This document shows positions 16,811-26,273 of a DNA stretch of 64,000 nucleotides, in pieces (position 1 is the stretch's first letter; each line of letters opens with the position of its first letter). The stretch comes from Taklimakanibacter sp050251035. GTDB lineage: Bacteria; Pseudomonadota; Alphaproteobacteria; Rhizobiales; Aestuariivirgaceae. Where the stretch lies: positions 11,374 through 75,373 of the forward strand of contig JBFWNN010000025.1 of assembly GCA_050251035.1 (NCBI GenBank), read 5' to 3'. The translations under genes were made by a program, and so were the position numbers. The notes beneath the pieces were generated by a model. The model was not told the DNA's origin, did no database searches, and was given only the letters and a program-made list of their open reading frames with translations.

Positions 16811-17150
16811 GTGCAGGCTTCTGTTGCCAGGTGCCTGCGAACCCCGCCTTAGCCGGCTAAGGCCAAGGACTTTGATTTCGGCTTATCGCACTGCATTAAG
16901 CAGCGAGAGCGGCCGGAGCATAGTTGTCATTGGCAACTATTGAATGGCCCGTTACGTCGGTACCATCTCGGGCAAAAGCTCACCCTTTACGCCCTCGTCG
17001 ATCCTATTTCGCCCCCATCACAGGCCGCAGCCATGACTTGCGGTCTGTGGTGGAGGCGCCGGGTACCGCCCCCGGGTCCGATGGGTTTATTACGATGGCC
17101 ATTTATCGCCATAGCCGTCCTTGCGGGCGGCAGGGTCAATATAGGCGGCC
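16811..17150 (-). ncRNA. ssrA: tmRNA, circularly permuted two-piece form
   Basis: tmRNA rescues stalled ribosomes and adds a degradation tag. On the minus strand the acceptor piece comes first: T-arm stem CCGGG/CCCGG (17075-17059) with a 7-base loop, acceptor 3' strand CGCCTCC (17058-17052), discriminator A and encoded CCA (17050-17048). The coding piece begins GGGGGCG (17016-17010), which pairs fully with the acceptor strand, including the G3-U70 pair of alanyl tRNA. Between them the spacer forms a 13-bp helix (17017-17029 with 17039-17051) that continues the acceptor stem. The tag frame is ANDNYAPAALAA then TAA. Downstream, the 18-bp palindrome GCCTTAGCCGGCTAAGGC (16846-16863) and a GCAGGC/GCCTGC stem lie near the 3' end. 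Outer boundaries are approximate. Confidence 0.93.
16896..16934 (-). other. tmRNA tag reading frame ANDNYAPAALAA
   Basis: From the resume codon GCC (16934-16932) the frame reads ANDNYAPAALAA and stops at TAA (16898-16896). It is preceded by TAGTT, close to the TAGTC found before the E. coli resume codon. The AND-NYA beginning is what SspB recognises and the hydrophobic LAA end what ClpX recognises. The frame also overlaps a 7-bp hairpin, ATAGTTG/CAACTAT (16920-16940). Confidence 0.93.
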
Positions 17151-17237
17151 GCGGGGCGGAAGAAAAGGGCATGGGTTACGCAATGTAATGGCCTATTCTC
17201 CGCAAAATAGCCATGAATCGGAACCCAACTGGCGCAA

Positions 17238-17256
17238 GTGCCGCACGGTGCGGCAC
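17238..17256. promoter_or_regulatory. Perfect 8-bp inverted repeat between ssrA and DUF2853
   Basis: GTGCCGCA and TGCGGCAC flank a 3-base centre CGG. The site lies 24 bases before the DUF2853 start and about 90 bases upstream of the divergent ssrA gene. It could be an operator or an RNA hairpin in the DUF2853 leader. No regulator can be assigned. Confidence 0.4.
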
Positions 17257-17279
17257 AAACTTCAGTCACGGGGACAGAT

Positions 17280-17594
17280 ATGAGCACCGACTATGCCGCC
17301 GATATCCGCAAATATACCGCCAATGTCGATGACAAGGCGGTCGCCGCAATCGTGAAATTCTGCGGCATCGCGCTGCGCGGTGCCGATTCCCAGTGGGTGT
17401 CGGTGACCGACCCCGCCGAGGTCAAGCGGGTCGTCGACGGCTTCTGCGCCAAGAAGCTCGGCCTCGACGCCGGGGCGGCCGAAGCCGCCGTCAAGGCGGT
17501 CGGCGACAAGATGAAGGCCGACAAGACCAAGCACCGGGTCACGGTCTATTACCTGGTGGCCGAGCAGACCGGAACATTGGCCAAGCTCGCCTGA
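17280..17594 (+). CDS. DUF2853 family protein
   Basis: A 104-residue cytoplasmic protein beginning MSTDYAADIRKYTANVDDKA and containing the family's CGIALRGADSQWVSVTDPAE stretch and a C-terminal KHRVTVYYLVAEQTGTL. DUF2853 proteins are small, helical and of unknown function. I chose the ATG at 17280 because the family begins there and GGGACAG precedes it; the longer reading runs into the non-coding leader with the inverted repeat. It is divergent from ssrA and 74 bases upstream of thyA. Confidence 0.85.
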   Translation: MSTDYAADIRKYTANVDDKAVAAIVKFCGIALRGADSQWVSVTDPAEVKRVVDGFCAKKLGLDAGAAEAAVKAVGDKMKADKTKHRVTVYYLVAEQTGTLAKLA

Positions 17595-17668
17595 TTTCGG
17601 TTAACGGCGGGGTCAACGCTCCGCCGTCTCCATTGAGGTCGAGGTCCGGAATCGGCTAGATTTGGCGC

Positions 17669-18463
17669 ATGCAGCAATATCTCGACCTCATGCGCAATGT
17701 GCGCGACCACGGCGCCCGCAAGGACGACCGAACCGGAACCGGCACGCTCTCGGTCTTCGGCCATCAGATGCGCTTCGACCTGGCGCGCGGCTTGCCGGTC
17801 CTCACCACCAAGAAGCTGCATCTGCGCTCGATCATCCATGAGCTCCTGTGGTTCCTGAAGGGCGACACCAATGTCAAATATCTGCGCGACAATGGCGTCA
17901 CCATCTGGGACGAGTGGGCCGACGCCAAGGGCGATCTCGGCCCCGTCTATGGCGCGCAATGGCGGTCATGGCCGACGCGCGACGGCAGGACCATCGACCA
18001 GATCGCCGACGTCATCGCCCGCATCCGCAAAACGCCGGATTCGCGCCGCCTCATCGTGACGGCGTGGAACCCCGCCGATGTCGACAGGATGGCGCTGCCG
18101 CCCTGCCACTGCCTGTTCCAGTTCTATGTCGCCAATGGCAGGCTGTCGTGCCAGCTCTATCAGCGTTCGGCCGACATCTTCATCGGCGTGCCGTTCAACA
18201 TCGCCTCTTATGCGCTCCTCACCCACATGGTGGCGCATGTCACCGGCCTGAAGGCGGGCGAGTTCGTCCATACGCTTGGCGATGCGCATCTCTATCTCAA
18301 CCATCTCGACCAGGCGAATGAGCAACTGAACCGCATACCGCTGCCGCTGCCGCGCCTCGTCATCAAGCGCGAGGTCAAGGAGATCGACGCCTTCCGCTAC
18401 GAGGATTTCGAGATCGCGGGCTACCAGTCGCACCCGCATATCGCGGCGCCGGTCGCGGTGTAG
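17669..18463 (+). CDS. thyA: Thymidylate synthase
   Basis: Converts dUMP to dTMP using 5,10-methylene-tetrahydrofolate, leaving dihydrofolate. The 264-residue length matches bacterial ThyA. The catalytic cysteine lies in LPPCHCLFQFYV (near residue 146), with the folate and phosphate-binding motifs DDRTGTGTLSVFGHQMRFDL (residues about 19-38), RRLIVTAWNPADV and SADIFIGVPFNIASY. The folA gene four positions on makes tetrahydrofolate from the dihydrofolate ThyA produces, so the two belong to one cycle and probably one operon. Confidence 0.98.
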   Translation: MQQYLDLMRNVRDHGARKDDRTGTGTLSVFGHQMRFDLARGLPVLTTKKLHLRSIIHELLWFLKGDTNVKYLRDNGVTIWDEWADAKGDLGPVYGAQWRSWPTRDGRTIDQIADVIARIRKTPDSRRLIVTAWNPADVDRMALPPCHCLFQFYVANGRLSCQLYQRSADIFIGVPFNIASYALLTHMVAHVTGLKAGEFVHTLGDAHLYLNHLDQANEQLNRIPLPLPRLVIKREVKEIDAFRYEDFEIAGYQSHPHIAAPVAV

Positions 18464-18470
18464 CGCGCGC

Positions 18471-19241
18471 ATGGCGGTCATCGGGCCGGATTTCCGCGCG
18501 GGACTGCGCGAGGCGCTCTACCGGCCGTTCAATCCGGCGGGGCTCGCCGAAGCCGTCGGCTTCTTCTTCGTGCTCGTGATCGGCAACCAGATGCTGCAAG
18601 GCATCTTCGGCTTCGGCGGCATCGCGCTGACCGCGAGCGCGCTCAATGACGAGACGGCGCTGATACGCTTCCTGCTCCTGTCCGTCCTGCCGGCGGGATT
18701 GCTGACCGGGCTCTTAGCCTGGATATTGGCGCGCCGCCGCGGCGCCGATCCGCGCGATGTGCTGGCCCTGCGTTTTCCCGCCCTCGGCGGTCTCGGCTGG
18801 GCCATCGTCGTCGGCGGGTTCCTCATCGCGCTCTACGTCCTGTTCGGCGCCCTCTCATGGCTCTTCGGCATCGACATCACGTCATCCGGCCTTGTCGAAC
18901 AGGCGGTCATGCAGCTTGCCGGCGATCCGCTCTACCTGCTGATCGCCGGCGGTCTCATCATCGGGGCGCCGATCGCCGAGGAGCTGACCTTCCGCGGCCA
19001 GATCTTTGCCGCTCTGTCGCAGACCAGGCTCGGCACGTCGGGGGCCGCGGCCCTCACCTCGGCCTTGTGGGCCGGCATCCACATAACCCAGCCGTTCCAC
19101 ATCATCGCCTTGCTGTTCCTGATGGGCCTGGCTCTGTGCTGGCTCCTCGTGCGCTTCGGCAGCCTGTGGGTGACCATCGTCTGCCATGCGGTATGGAACG
19201 CCATGTCGGCGGTCGCGCTCTATTCCATGGCGCAGCCATGA
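18471..19241 (+). CDS. CPBP-family intramembrane protease
   Basis: A 256-residue membrane protein with about seven to eight hydrophobic segments. The CPBP (Abi) motifs are present in order: APIAEELTFRGQIFAAL (EExxxR, near residue 175), LWAGIHITQPFH (His, near residue 205), and VCHAVWNAM close to the C terminus. These form the glutamyl-type intramembrane active site of the family related to Rce1. It starts seven bases after thyA and overlaps the next gene by four bases. The substrate is unknown. Confidence 0.87.
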   Translation: MAVIGPDFRAGLREALYRPFNPAGLAEAVGFFFVLVIGNQMLQGIFGFGGIALTASALNDETALIRFLLLSVLPAGLLTGLLAWILARRRGADPRDVLALRFPALGGLGWAIVVGGFLIALYVLFGALSWLFGIDITSSGLVEQAVMQLAGDPLYLLIAGGLIIGAPIAEELTFRGQIFAALSQTRLGTSGAAALTSALWAGIHITQPFHIIALLFLMGLALCWLLVRFGSLWVTIVCHAVWNAMSAVALYSMAQP

Positions 19242-19723
19242 CGATCGAGGTCCGGCCGATCAGACCAGGAGAAGGGGCGGCGCTGCTGGGCATGGTGCGG
19301 GCGCTCGCCGAATCGCATGGCTATCTCGACAAGCAGACGGCGACGGCGGACGACCTCGAGCGGGCGCTGTTCGCCGACCACCCGATCGTCGGCTGTCTCC
19401 TCGCCTTCGTCGATGGCGCGCCCGCCGGCTGCGCCTTCTGGCACAGGAGCTTCGTCACGTCGCGCGGGCGCGAGGTGATCTATCTCGAGGATCTGTCGGT
19501 GCTGCCGGACTTTCGCCGCAAGGGTATCGCGCGGGCCTTGCTCAAGGCGCTCGCCCAAGAGGCGCAGCGGCGCGGCTGTCCCAGCATCTACTGGGTGATG
19601 AAGGAGTGGAACGAGGCGGCGAGAGTGCTCTATGCGGCATCGGGCGCCGAGATGGAGGAAGGGATCGTATTGTGGCGTCTTGCCGATGAGGCCTTGAGCA
19701 ATTGGGCGGAGAAAGCTCAATGA
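19238..19723 (+). CDS. GNAT-family N-acetyltransferase
   Basis: A 161-residue acetyl-CoA-dependent transferase. It begins MTIEVRPIRPGEGAALLGMV and has the GNAT acetyl-CoA motif A in YLEDLSVLPDFRRKGIARAL (near residue 95), then MKEWNEAARVLYAASGAE for motif B. The start overlaps the CPBP stop by four bases (ATGA), and its own stop overlaps folA the same way, which sets the starts and shows translational coupling. The acceptor substrate is not evident. Confidence 0.88.
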   Translation: MTIEVRPIRPGEGAALLGMVRALAESHGYLDKQTATADDLERALFADHPIVGCLLAFVDGAPAGCAFWHRSFVTSRGREVIYLEDLSVLPDFRRKGIARALLKALAQEAQRRGCPSIYWVMKEWNEAARVLYAASGAEMEEGIVLWRLADEALSNWAEKAQ

Positions 19724-20241
19724 CGCGGCCGCGGATCGCCTTCGTCGTCGCGGTCGCGCGCAACGGCGTCATCGGACGCCAAGGCGGGCTGCCCTGGCGG
19801 ATTTCCTCCGATCTCAAGCGCTTCAAGGCGATCACCATGGGAAAGCCGGTGATCATGGGACGCAAGACCTGGGAAAGCCTGCCCCGGCGCCCGTTGCCGG
19901 GACGCGGTAATATCGTGATCACGCGCGACCGCCAGTACCGGGCAGAAGGCGCCGCCGTGGTGGCGAGCGTCGATGAGGCTGTGGCACAGGCGCAGGCGGC
20001 GGCAAGCGAGGAGATCTGCGTCATCGGCGGCAGCGACATCTTCCGCCAGATGCTGCCCATGGCCGACCGGCTCTATCTCACCGAGGTCGATCTCGCGCCG
20101 GAGGGCGATGTCTTTTTCCCGCCGCTCGACCGGAAAGACTGGCGCGAAACGGCGCGCGAGATCCATGCGCGCGCCCAAGGCGACGATGCGGGCTTCATCC
20201 TGCGCGTGCTTGACCGGGTGGTTTCCACCCCGCAGGATTGA
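19720..20241 (+). CDS. folA: Dihydrofolate reductase
   Basis: Reduces dihydrofolate to tetrahydrofolate with NADPH. The 173-residue length is standard. NGVIGRQGGLPWRISSDLKR (near residues 14-33) holds the substrate-binding acidic residue and the M20-type loop, GKPVIMGRKTWESLPRRPLP is the NADPH-binding region, and CVIGGSDIFRQML the GG motif. The ATGA overlap with the preceding gene sets the start. It pairs functionally with thyA upstream. Confidence 0.97.
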   Translation: MTRPRIAFVVAVARNGVIGRQGGLPWRISSDLKRFKAITMGKPVIMGRKTWESLPRRPLPGRGNIVITRDRQYRAEGAAVVASVDEAVAQAQAAASEEICVIGGSDIFRQMLPMADRLYLTEVDLAPEGDVFFPPLDRKDWRETAREIHARAQGDDAGFILRVLDRVVSTPQD

Positions 20242-20244
20242 ACG

Positions 20245-21531
20245 ATGGTTCAGAATCTCAGCGATCCCGATGTCCTGATCATCGGCGCGGGGGCGGCCGG
20301 AGTGGGCGCCGGCCGGGCGTTGGCCAAGGCGAAGATCCCGTTTCTGATCATCGAAGCGAAAGACCGGATCGGCGGGCGCGCTTTTACCGACAGCACGAGC
20401 CTCGGCCATCTCTGGGATCAGGGCTGCCACTGGTTCCATTCGGCCGACCGGAACATCCTGCGCCGGCTCGCCGAGGAGATCGGCCACAAATTCCTCGCCC
20501 GGCGGCGCGGCGGGATCATGAAGACCTTCATGGACGGCACCTGGAAAGCCGACCGGCTCAGGGAAGACTATGTGTGGGATATCCTGGGCCAGGTGGCCGA
20601 GGCCGGGAGAGCGGGCAGGGATGTCGCCGCAGCGACCCTCCTCGATCAGAGCCATCCCTGGTATCCGATGGCCAGGCATTGGCTGGGCCTCATGTATTCG
20701 GCGGAGCCCGAGGACATTTCGACCCGCGATGCCGGAAACTACAACGATACGGGCATCAATCTCGCGGTCGAGGACGGTTATGGCGCGCTCATCGCGCGGC
20801 TGGCGGCAGGATTGCCGATCAGGACGAAGGTCGCGGCGCGCAAGGTGACCGGCCGGCCGCAGGACGTCGTCGTCGAGACGGACGAGGGGACCATCACCGC
20901 CAAGACGGTCATCGTCGCCACGCCGGCGCGGATGCTCGAAACGGGCCGGCTCGCGATCCCCGGCATGCCGGACGAGATGTCGGACGCCTTCGCCCATGTG
21001 CCGATGGGCCATTACGAGAAGATCGCCATCGCTTTTGACGCAAAAGTGTTCGAGGGCTTCGAGATGCCCTATGCCGACATTTTCGATCCGGTGGCGCCCA
21101 CCACGCATCCGCTCAATTTCGAGCTGCATCCCTTCGGGCGGCCCATCGCCATCACCCATATTGCCGGCCATTTCGCCCGTGACATGGCGCAAGGGGGCGA
21201 GGCCGGCATGATCGATTTCGCCCTCGCGGCGCTCGTCAGGGCCTTCGGCTCCGACTTGAGAAAAAGAGTCAAGAGAGCAGTAACAACCCATTGGTCTTCC
21301 GATGTTTTCATCAACGGGGCCTATTCCTGCGCCAAGCCCGGCCATGGCGATGCCCGCGCGGTTTTTGCCCGTCCGGTAAGGGAGCGGATCTTCCTGGCCG
21401 GCGAGCATGTGCACAGAAGCTTCTACGCAACGGCACATGGCGCCTTCGAGACGGGCGGCGAGGCCGCGGCACGAGCGGTGGCCGCCCTGGGTCCAAGGCC
21501 CGAGGGCGAAAGAGCCGCCGCCCCGGCCTGA
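20245..21531 (+). CDS. FAD-dependent amine oxidase
   Basis: A 428-residue flavin monoamine oxidase. The N-terminal Rossmann motif reads DVLIIGAGAAGVGAGRAL (residues 9-26), followed by IEAKDRIGGRAFTD, the usual GG-doublet region. GCHWFHSADRN and EDGYGALIARLAAGLPI lie in the middle, and the C-terminal FAD motif is RIFLAGEHVHRSFYATAHGA. No signal peptide is seen, so it acts in the cytoplasm. It starts three bases after folA, within the same operon. The amine substrate cannot be inferred. Confidence 0.85.
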   Translation: MVQNLSDPDVLIIGAGAAGVGAGRALAKAKIPFLIIEAKDRIGGRAFTDSTSLGHLWDQGCHWFHSADRNILRRLAEEIGHKFLARRRGGIMKTFMDGTWKADRLREDYVWDILGQVAEAGRAGRDVAAATLLDQSHPWYPMARHWLGLMYSAEPEDISTRDAGNYNDTGINLAVEDGYGALIARLAAGLPIRTKVAARKVTGRPQDVVVETDEGTITAKTVIVATPARMLETGRLAIPGMPDEMSDAFAHVPMGHYEKIAIAFDAKVFEGFEMPYADIFDPVAPTTHPLNFELHPFGRPIAITHIAGHFARDMAQGGEAGMIDFALAALVRAFGSDLRKRVKRAVTTHWSSDVFINGAYSCAKPGHGDARAVFARPVRERIFLAGEHVHRSFYATAHGAFETGGEAAARAVAALGPRPEGERAAAPA

Positions 21532-21548
21532 TCCCTCGAATCTGCGGA

Positions 21549-21578
21549 TTGGACTTCGGTGCTCCAAATTCCTATATG
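21549..21578 (+). promoter_or_regulatory. Candidate promoter for hflK
   Basis: TTGGAC and TATATG are 18 bases apart, 33 bases upstream of the hflK ATG and just after the amine oxidase stop. The match to sigma70 is partial, so this is a weak proposal that hflK can be transcribed apart from the folA operon. Confidence 0.25.
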
Positions 21579-21610
21579 GACGCCACCAACAATGACTGAG
21601 GTGAGACTCG

Positions 21611-22702
21611 ATGCCATGGAATAAGGATGGGGGCGGAGGCGGCAAGGGCCCATGGGGGCAAGGGCCGTGGGGCCAGGGACCCGGAGGCCCATCCGGCGGC
21701 AATCGCGGGCCGACGCCCCCCGATCTCGACGAGTTGATCCGCAAGGGCCAGGACAGCCTCAAGAACATCCTTCCCGGCGGCGCCGGCGGGCGCAGCACCT
21801 GGGTGATCTTCGTTCTCGCCATCCTGGCGCTCATCGCCTTCAACAGCGTCTATCAGGTGCAGGCCGACGAGCGCGGCGTGGTGCTCAGGCTCGGCAGCTA
21901 TGCCCGCACCGTGTCGCCCGGCCTCCATTTCGCGATCTGGCCGGTCGAGACGCTCGAGACGGTCAGGGTCGAGGCGGAAAACCAGACCGCGATCGGCGCC
22001 ACCGCCAATGAAGGCCTGATGCTGGCGGGCGATCAGAACCTGGTCGACATCCGCTTCACGGTCCTGTGGAAGATCAAGAATCCGGAAGAATATCTGTTCA
22101 ATGTGAGCGACCAGGAGAAGCTGGTGCGCGTGGTGGCGGAAAGCGCCATGCGCGAGATCGTCGGGCGCACGCCCGCCGAGGAAGTCCGCACCACCGGCCG
22201 TCTCGCCGCCCAGGACCAGGTGATGAACATCGCCCAGACGACGCTCGACAGCTATTCGGCCGGCGTCCTCATCACCGGCCTCAAGCTCGAAAAGGCCGAT
22301 CCGCCGGCGGAAGTGCTCGATGCCTTCGAAGAGGTGCAGCGCGCCGAGCAGGACCAGGCCCGGCTCATCAACGAAGCCGATCAATATGCCAATCAGCGCC
22401 GGCGCCTGGTGGAAGGCGAAGCCGCCAAGGTGGTCGAGGACGCCAAGGGCTACAAAGCCCGCGTCACGCTCGAAGCCCAGGGCGAGGCGCAGCGTTTCCT
22501 CTCGGTCTATGAGCAGTACAAGAACGCCCAGGACGTGACCCGCAGGCGAATCTTCCTCGAGACCCTGGAAGACATCCTGGCGCAATCGAGCAAGGTGATC
22601 ATCGAGGGCGGCCAAGGCCAGGGCGTGGTGCCCTATCTGCCGCTGCCAGAGATCCAAAAACGTCAGAACACGACGCCCCCGGCACAGGGAGCAAATCAAT
22701 GA
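21611..22702 (+). CDS. hflK: HflK, subunit of the HflKC complex
   Basis: A 363-residue SPFH-domain membrane protein that forms the HflKC cage around FtsH and modulates its proteolysis. The N terminus is Gly-rich and cytoplasmic (MPWNKDGGGGGKGPWGQGPW), as in other HflK proteins. One membrane segment follows (residues about 73-93, VIFVLAILALIAFNSVYQV), and the SPFH domain begins at ADERGVVLRLGSY. ATANEGLMLAGDQNLVDI and the coiled region NEADQYANQRRRLVEGEA are typical. It overlaps hflC by four bases. Confidence 0.96.
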   Translation: MPWNKDGGGGGKGPWGQGPWGQGPGGPSGGNRGPTPPDLDELIRKGQDSLKNILPGGAGGRSTWVIFVLAILALIAFNSVYQVQADERGVVLRLGSYARTVSPGLHFAIWPVETLETVRVEAENQTAIGATANEGLMLAGDQNLVDIRFTVLWKIKNPEEYLFNVSDQEKLVRVVAESAMREIVGRTPAEEVRTTGRLAAQDQVMNIAQTTLDSYSAGVLITGLKLEKADPPAEVLDAFEEVQRAEQDQARLINEADQYANQRRRLVEGEAAKVVEDAKGYKARVTLEAQGEAQRFLSVYEQYKNAQDVTRRRIFLETLEDILAQSSKVIIEGGQGQGVVPYLPLPEIQKRQNTTPPAQGANQ

Positions 22703-23583
22703 ACCTCTTCAAATCGTCCGGCATCATCGTCATCGCCATTCTGGCTCTCGTCATCTGGTCGTCGACCTTCATCGTCGATGAACGCAAGAAGGCGCTGGTC
22801 CTGCGTTTCGGCGAGATCAACCGCATCGTCGAGAAGCCCGGCCTCTATTTCAAGATCCCGGTCGCCGACGACGTGGTGCCGATCGAGGACCGCATGATCC
22901 TGTGGACCAGCGACAATATGAGCGTCCAGGTGGTCGACGGGCGGCGTTACCTGGTCGATGCCGTCACCATGGCGCGCATCGTCAATGCCCAGCGCTTCCG
23001 CGAGACCGTCTCAGCCGACATATCACGCGCCTGGGACCGGATCAGGACCAGGCTCGACGCCGCCTTGCGCCAGACCTACGGCAAGCGCACCTTCGATGCG
23101 GCACTGTCCAAGGATCGCGCGGTGATGATGCGCGAAATCCGCGACCAGGTGCGGTCCGAAGCGCTCAACAACGGCATCGAGATCGTCGATGTCCGCATCG
23201 TGCGCACCGATCTCATGGACGAGGTGCTCAAGAACACCTATGAGCGGATGAGCTCGGAGCGCATCGCCGAGGCCAAGGATCTGCGCGGCCGCGGCGAGGC
23301 GCGCAAGATCGAGATCATGGCGCAGGCGGATCGCGCCTATACCGAGAAGCTCGCCGATGCGCGGCGCCAGTCGGAGGTCATCCGCGGCGAAGGCGAGGGC
23401 GAGCGCAACAAGATCTTCGCCGAGGCCTTCCAGAAGGATCCTGAATTCTTCGACTTCTACCGGTCGATGCAGGCCTATGCGAAGAGCCTGTCGAGCTCGG
23501 GCACGACGCTGGTGCTGAAGCCCGATTCGGACTTCTTCAAATATCTGGGGATGGACAAGGCGCAGCCTGCGCCCCAGCAATGA
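22699..23583 (+). CDS. hflC: HflC, subunit of the HflKC complex
   Basis: A 294-residue SPFH protein, the partner of HflK. One membrane anchor (residues about 7-27) is followed by VDERKKALVLRFGEINRIVE and KPGLYFKIPVADDVVPIEDR, the conserved start of the domain. The C-terminal helix carries ERIAEAKDLRGRGEARKIEI. Its ATG overlaps the hflK stop and its stop overlaps DUF2065, both by four bases, so the chain is translationally coupled. Confidence 0.96.
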   Translation: MNLFKSSGIIVIAILALVIWSSTFIVDERKKALVLRFGEINRIVEKPGLYFKIPVADDVVPIEDRMILWTSDNMSVQVVDGRRYLVDAVTMARIVNAQRFRETVSADISRAWDRIRTRLDAALRQTYGKRTFDAALSKDRAVMMREIRDQVRSEALNNGIEIVDVRIVRTDLMDEVLKNTYERMSSERIAEAKDLRGRGEARKIEIMAQADRAYTEKLADARRQSEVIRGEGEGERNKIFAEAFQKDPEFFDFYRSMQAYAKSLSSSGTTLVLKPDSDFFKYLGMDKAQPAPQQ

Positions 23584-23780
23584 GCGACTTCGTGACGGCC
23601 CTCGGTCTCGTCTTCGTGATCGAGGGCCTTCTTTATGCCTTTGTTCCGGGCCATCTGAAGGCGATGATGGCCCTGATGCAGTCCACGCCGGAAGACAGCC
23701 TGCGCATGGGTGGGCTCATTGCGACGGCGGTCGGCGTGGCCCTGGTGTGGCTGGCCCGGGCGGTCCTCGGAGGATCATGA
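23580..23780 (+). CDS. DUF2065 small membrane protein
   Basis: A 66-residue protein with two hydrophobic segments (FVTALGLVFVIEGLLYAFV and GGLIATAVGVALVWLARAVL) joined by a short loop containing PGHLKAMMALMQ. This matches DUF2065, a family (YjeT-like in E. coli) found next to hflC. It overlaps hflC by four bases. The function is unknown, but the position suggests a link to the HflKC-FtsH complex. Confidence 0.87.
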   Translation: MSDFVTALGLVFVIEGLLYAFVPGHLKAMMALMQSTPEDSLRMGGLIATAVGVALVWLARAVLGGS

Positions 23781-23871
23781 AATCGTGATCTCGAACAGCT
23801 TGCCGGGGATGGGCGTTGGACGCTTACTGGCCGAAACCAGGGTCGAAGGAATGATGACGGAGAGGCGGATT

Positions 23872-25359
<1,488 letters not shown>

Positions 25360-25389
25360 CCGCGGGGAGCGGCGGGCCTCAGCAAGCGA

Positions 25390-26145
25390 TTACAATCGCC
25401 GCGTAAGCTCGCCGCGCATCAGTGCTCCCCAGCCCGAGACAACCGGATCTATTCCGGCGAGCCGGCATCCCTTCCAGAAGGCCGCCGCCGTGGAATCGAT
25501 GATCGGCTTGCCGAGCTCCTTTTCCATCTCCTCGACCAACGGCGTTGCCGCGAAGTTCGTGCACACGACGGCGATGCACTGGGCTTCCGGAGAATCCGAG
25601 GCGCGCAGGACATTTCTGATGGCATCGGGGCTGAAGGCGCCGATCGCGAGATTCACGGCTTCTCCCAGATGCGCTTCGGAAACGACCTGAATGCCGTGCG
25701 GCCGATAAACTTCCATGATCTTGTTGGTCAGGTCCGATACATAGGGCACAGCCAGCGCTATGCGCGTTGCCCCCATGGAATTGAGGATCTCGTGAATCGC
25801 CAGGGTAGCGGTCGACGCCGGCAGCCCGGTCTCCTTGGTGATCGCGGCACAGAGGGCATGGTCATGCTCAAGCCCCAGCCAGGATCCGGCCGTGCCGTTC
25901 CAGATGATCGAATGGAGCGGCGCATCCGCCAAGGAGCGGGCGGCTGCGAGCATCGCGTCCACCGAGAATTGCGACCGCGTTTTCTCGTCAAGCCTGACTG
26001 CTGTCACGCCGAGCCGGGCGAAATGATGCGAACACCGGTCCGATAGCTCCCTGTTCATCATCGAGGTGAAGACTTCCAGCGCCGTGTTGGACGATGGAGT
26101 GATGTGGCCGACCTTCTTGAGATCGGTAAGGGACGAAAAACTCAT
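25390..26145 (-). CDS. Asp/Glu racemase superfamily enzyme, arylmalonate-decarboxylase-like
   Basis: A 251-residue protein. VGHITPSSNTALE near the N terminus is the superfamily phosphate- or carboxylate-binding loop. Racemases and maleate isomerases use two cysteines. Here the first position reads WNGTAGSWLG, with no cysteine, while the second remains in VVCTNFAATPL. A Gly-Thr at the first site and a single Cys at the second is the arrangement of arylmalonate decarboxylase, which decarboxylates disubstituted malonates. It lies downstream of an ABC importer on the same strand, so it may act on what that system brings in. The substrate is inferred only broadly. Confidence 0.72.
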   Translation of the reverse strand: MSFSSLTDLKKVGHITPSSNTALEVFTSMMNRELSDRCSHHFARLGVTAVRLDEKTRSQFSVDAMLAAARSLADAPLHSIIWNGTAGSWLGLEHDHALCAAITKETGLPASTATLAIHEILNSMGATRIALAVPYVSDLTNKIMEVYRPHGIQVVSEAHLGEAVNLAIGAFSPDAIRNVLRASDSPEAQCIAVVCTNFAATPLVEEMEKELGKPIIDSTAAAFWKGCRLAGIDPVVSGWGALMRGELTRRL

Positions 26146-26273
26146 GGTTGCCTCTTGTTTTTGACGTATTACTTGTCGGGTATTTTCAACGCGAATGCCG
26201 CATGTCTCGGCGCGGCGAATGAGCGCGGGCCGATCGCCTGCCGAGCCATGCCTTGCCGAAGTCCGATTTTCAT

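Noticed and set aside
16924..17283. Several short open frames on both strands, 16924-17287
   Set aside because: They cross the tmRNA acceptor and coding pieces, whose helices and tag account for the sequence. None has a ribosome binding site or family match.
19717..21843. A 708-codon minus-strand frame opposite folA and the amine oxidase
   Set aside because: It spans two well-supported plus-strand genes and the hflK start, and has no recognisable domain.
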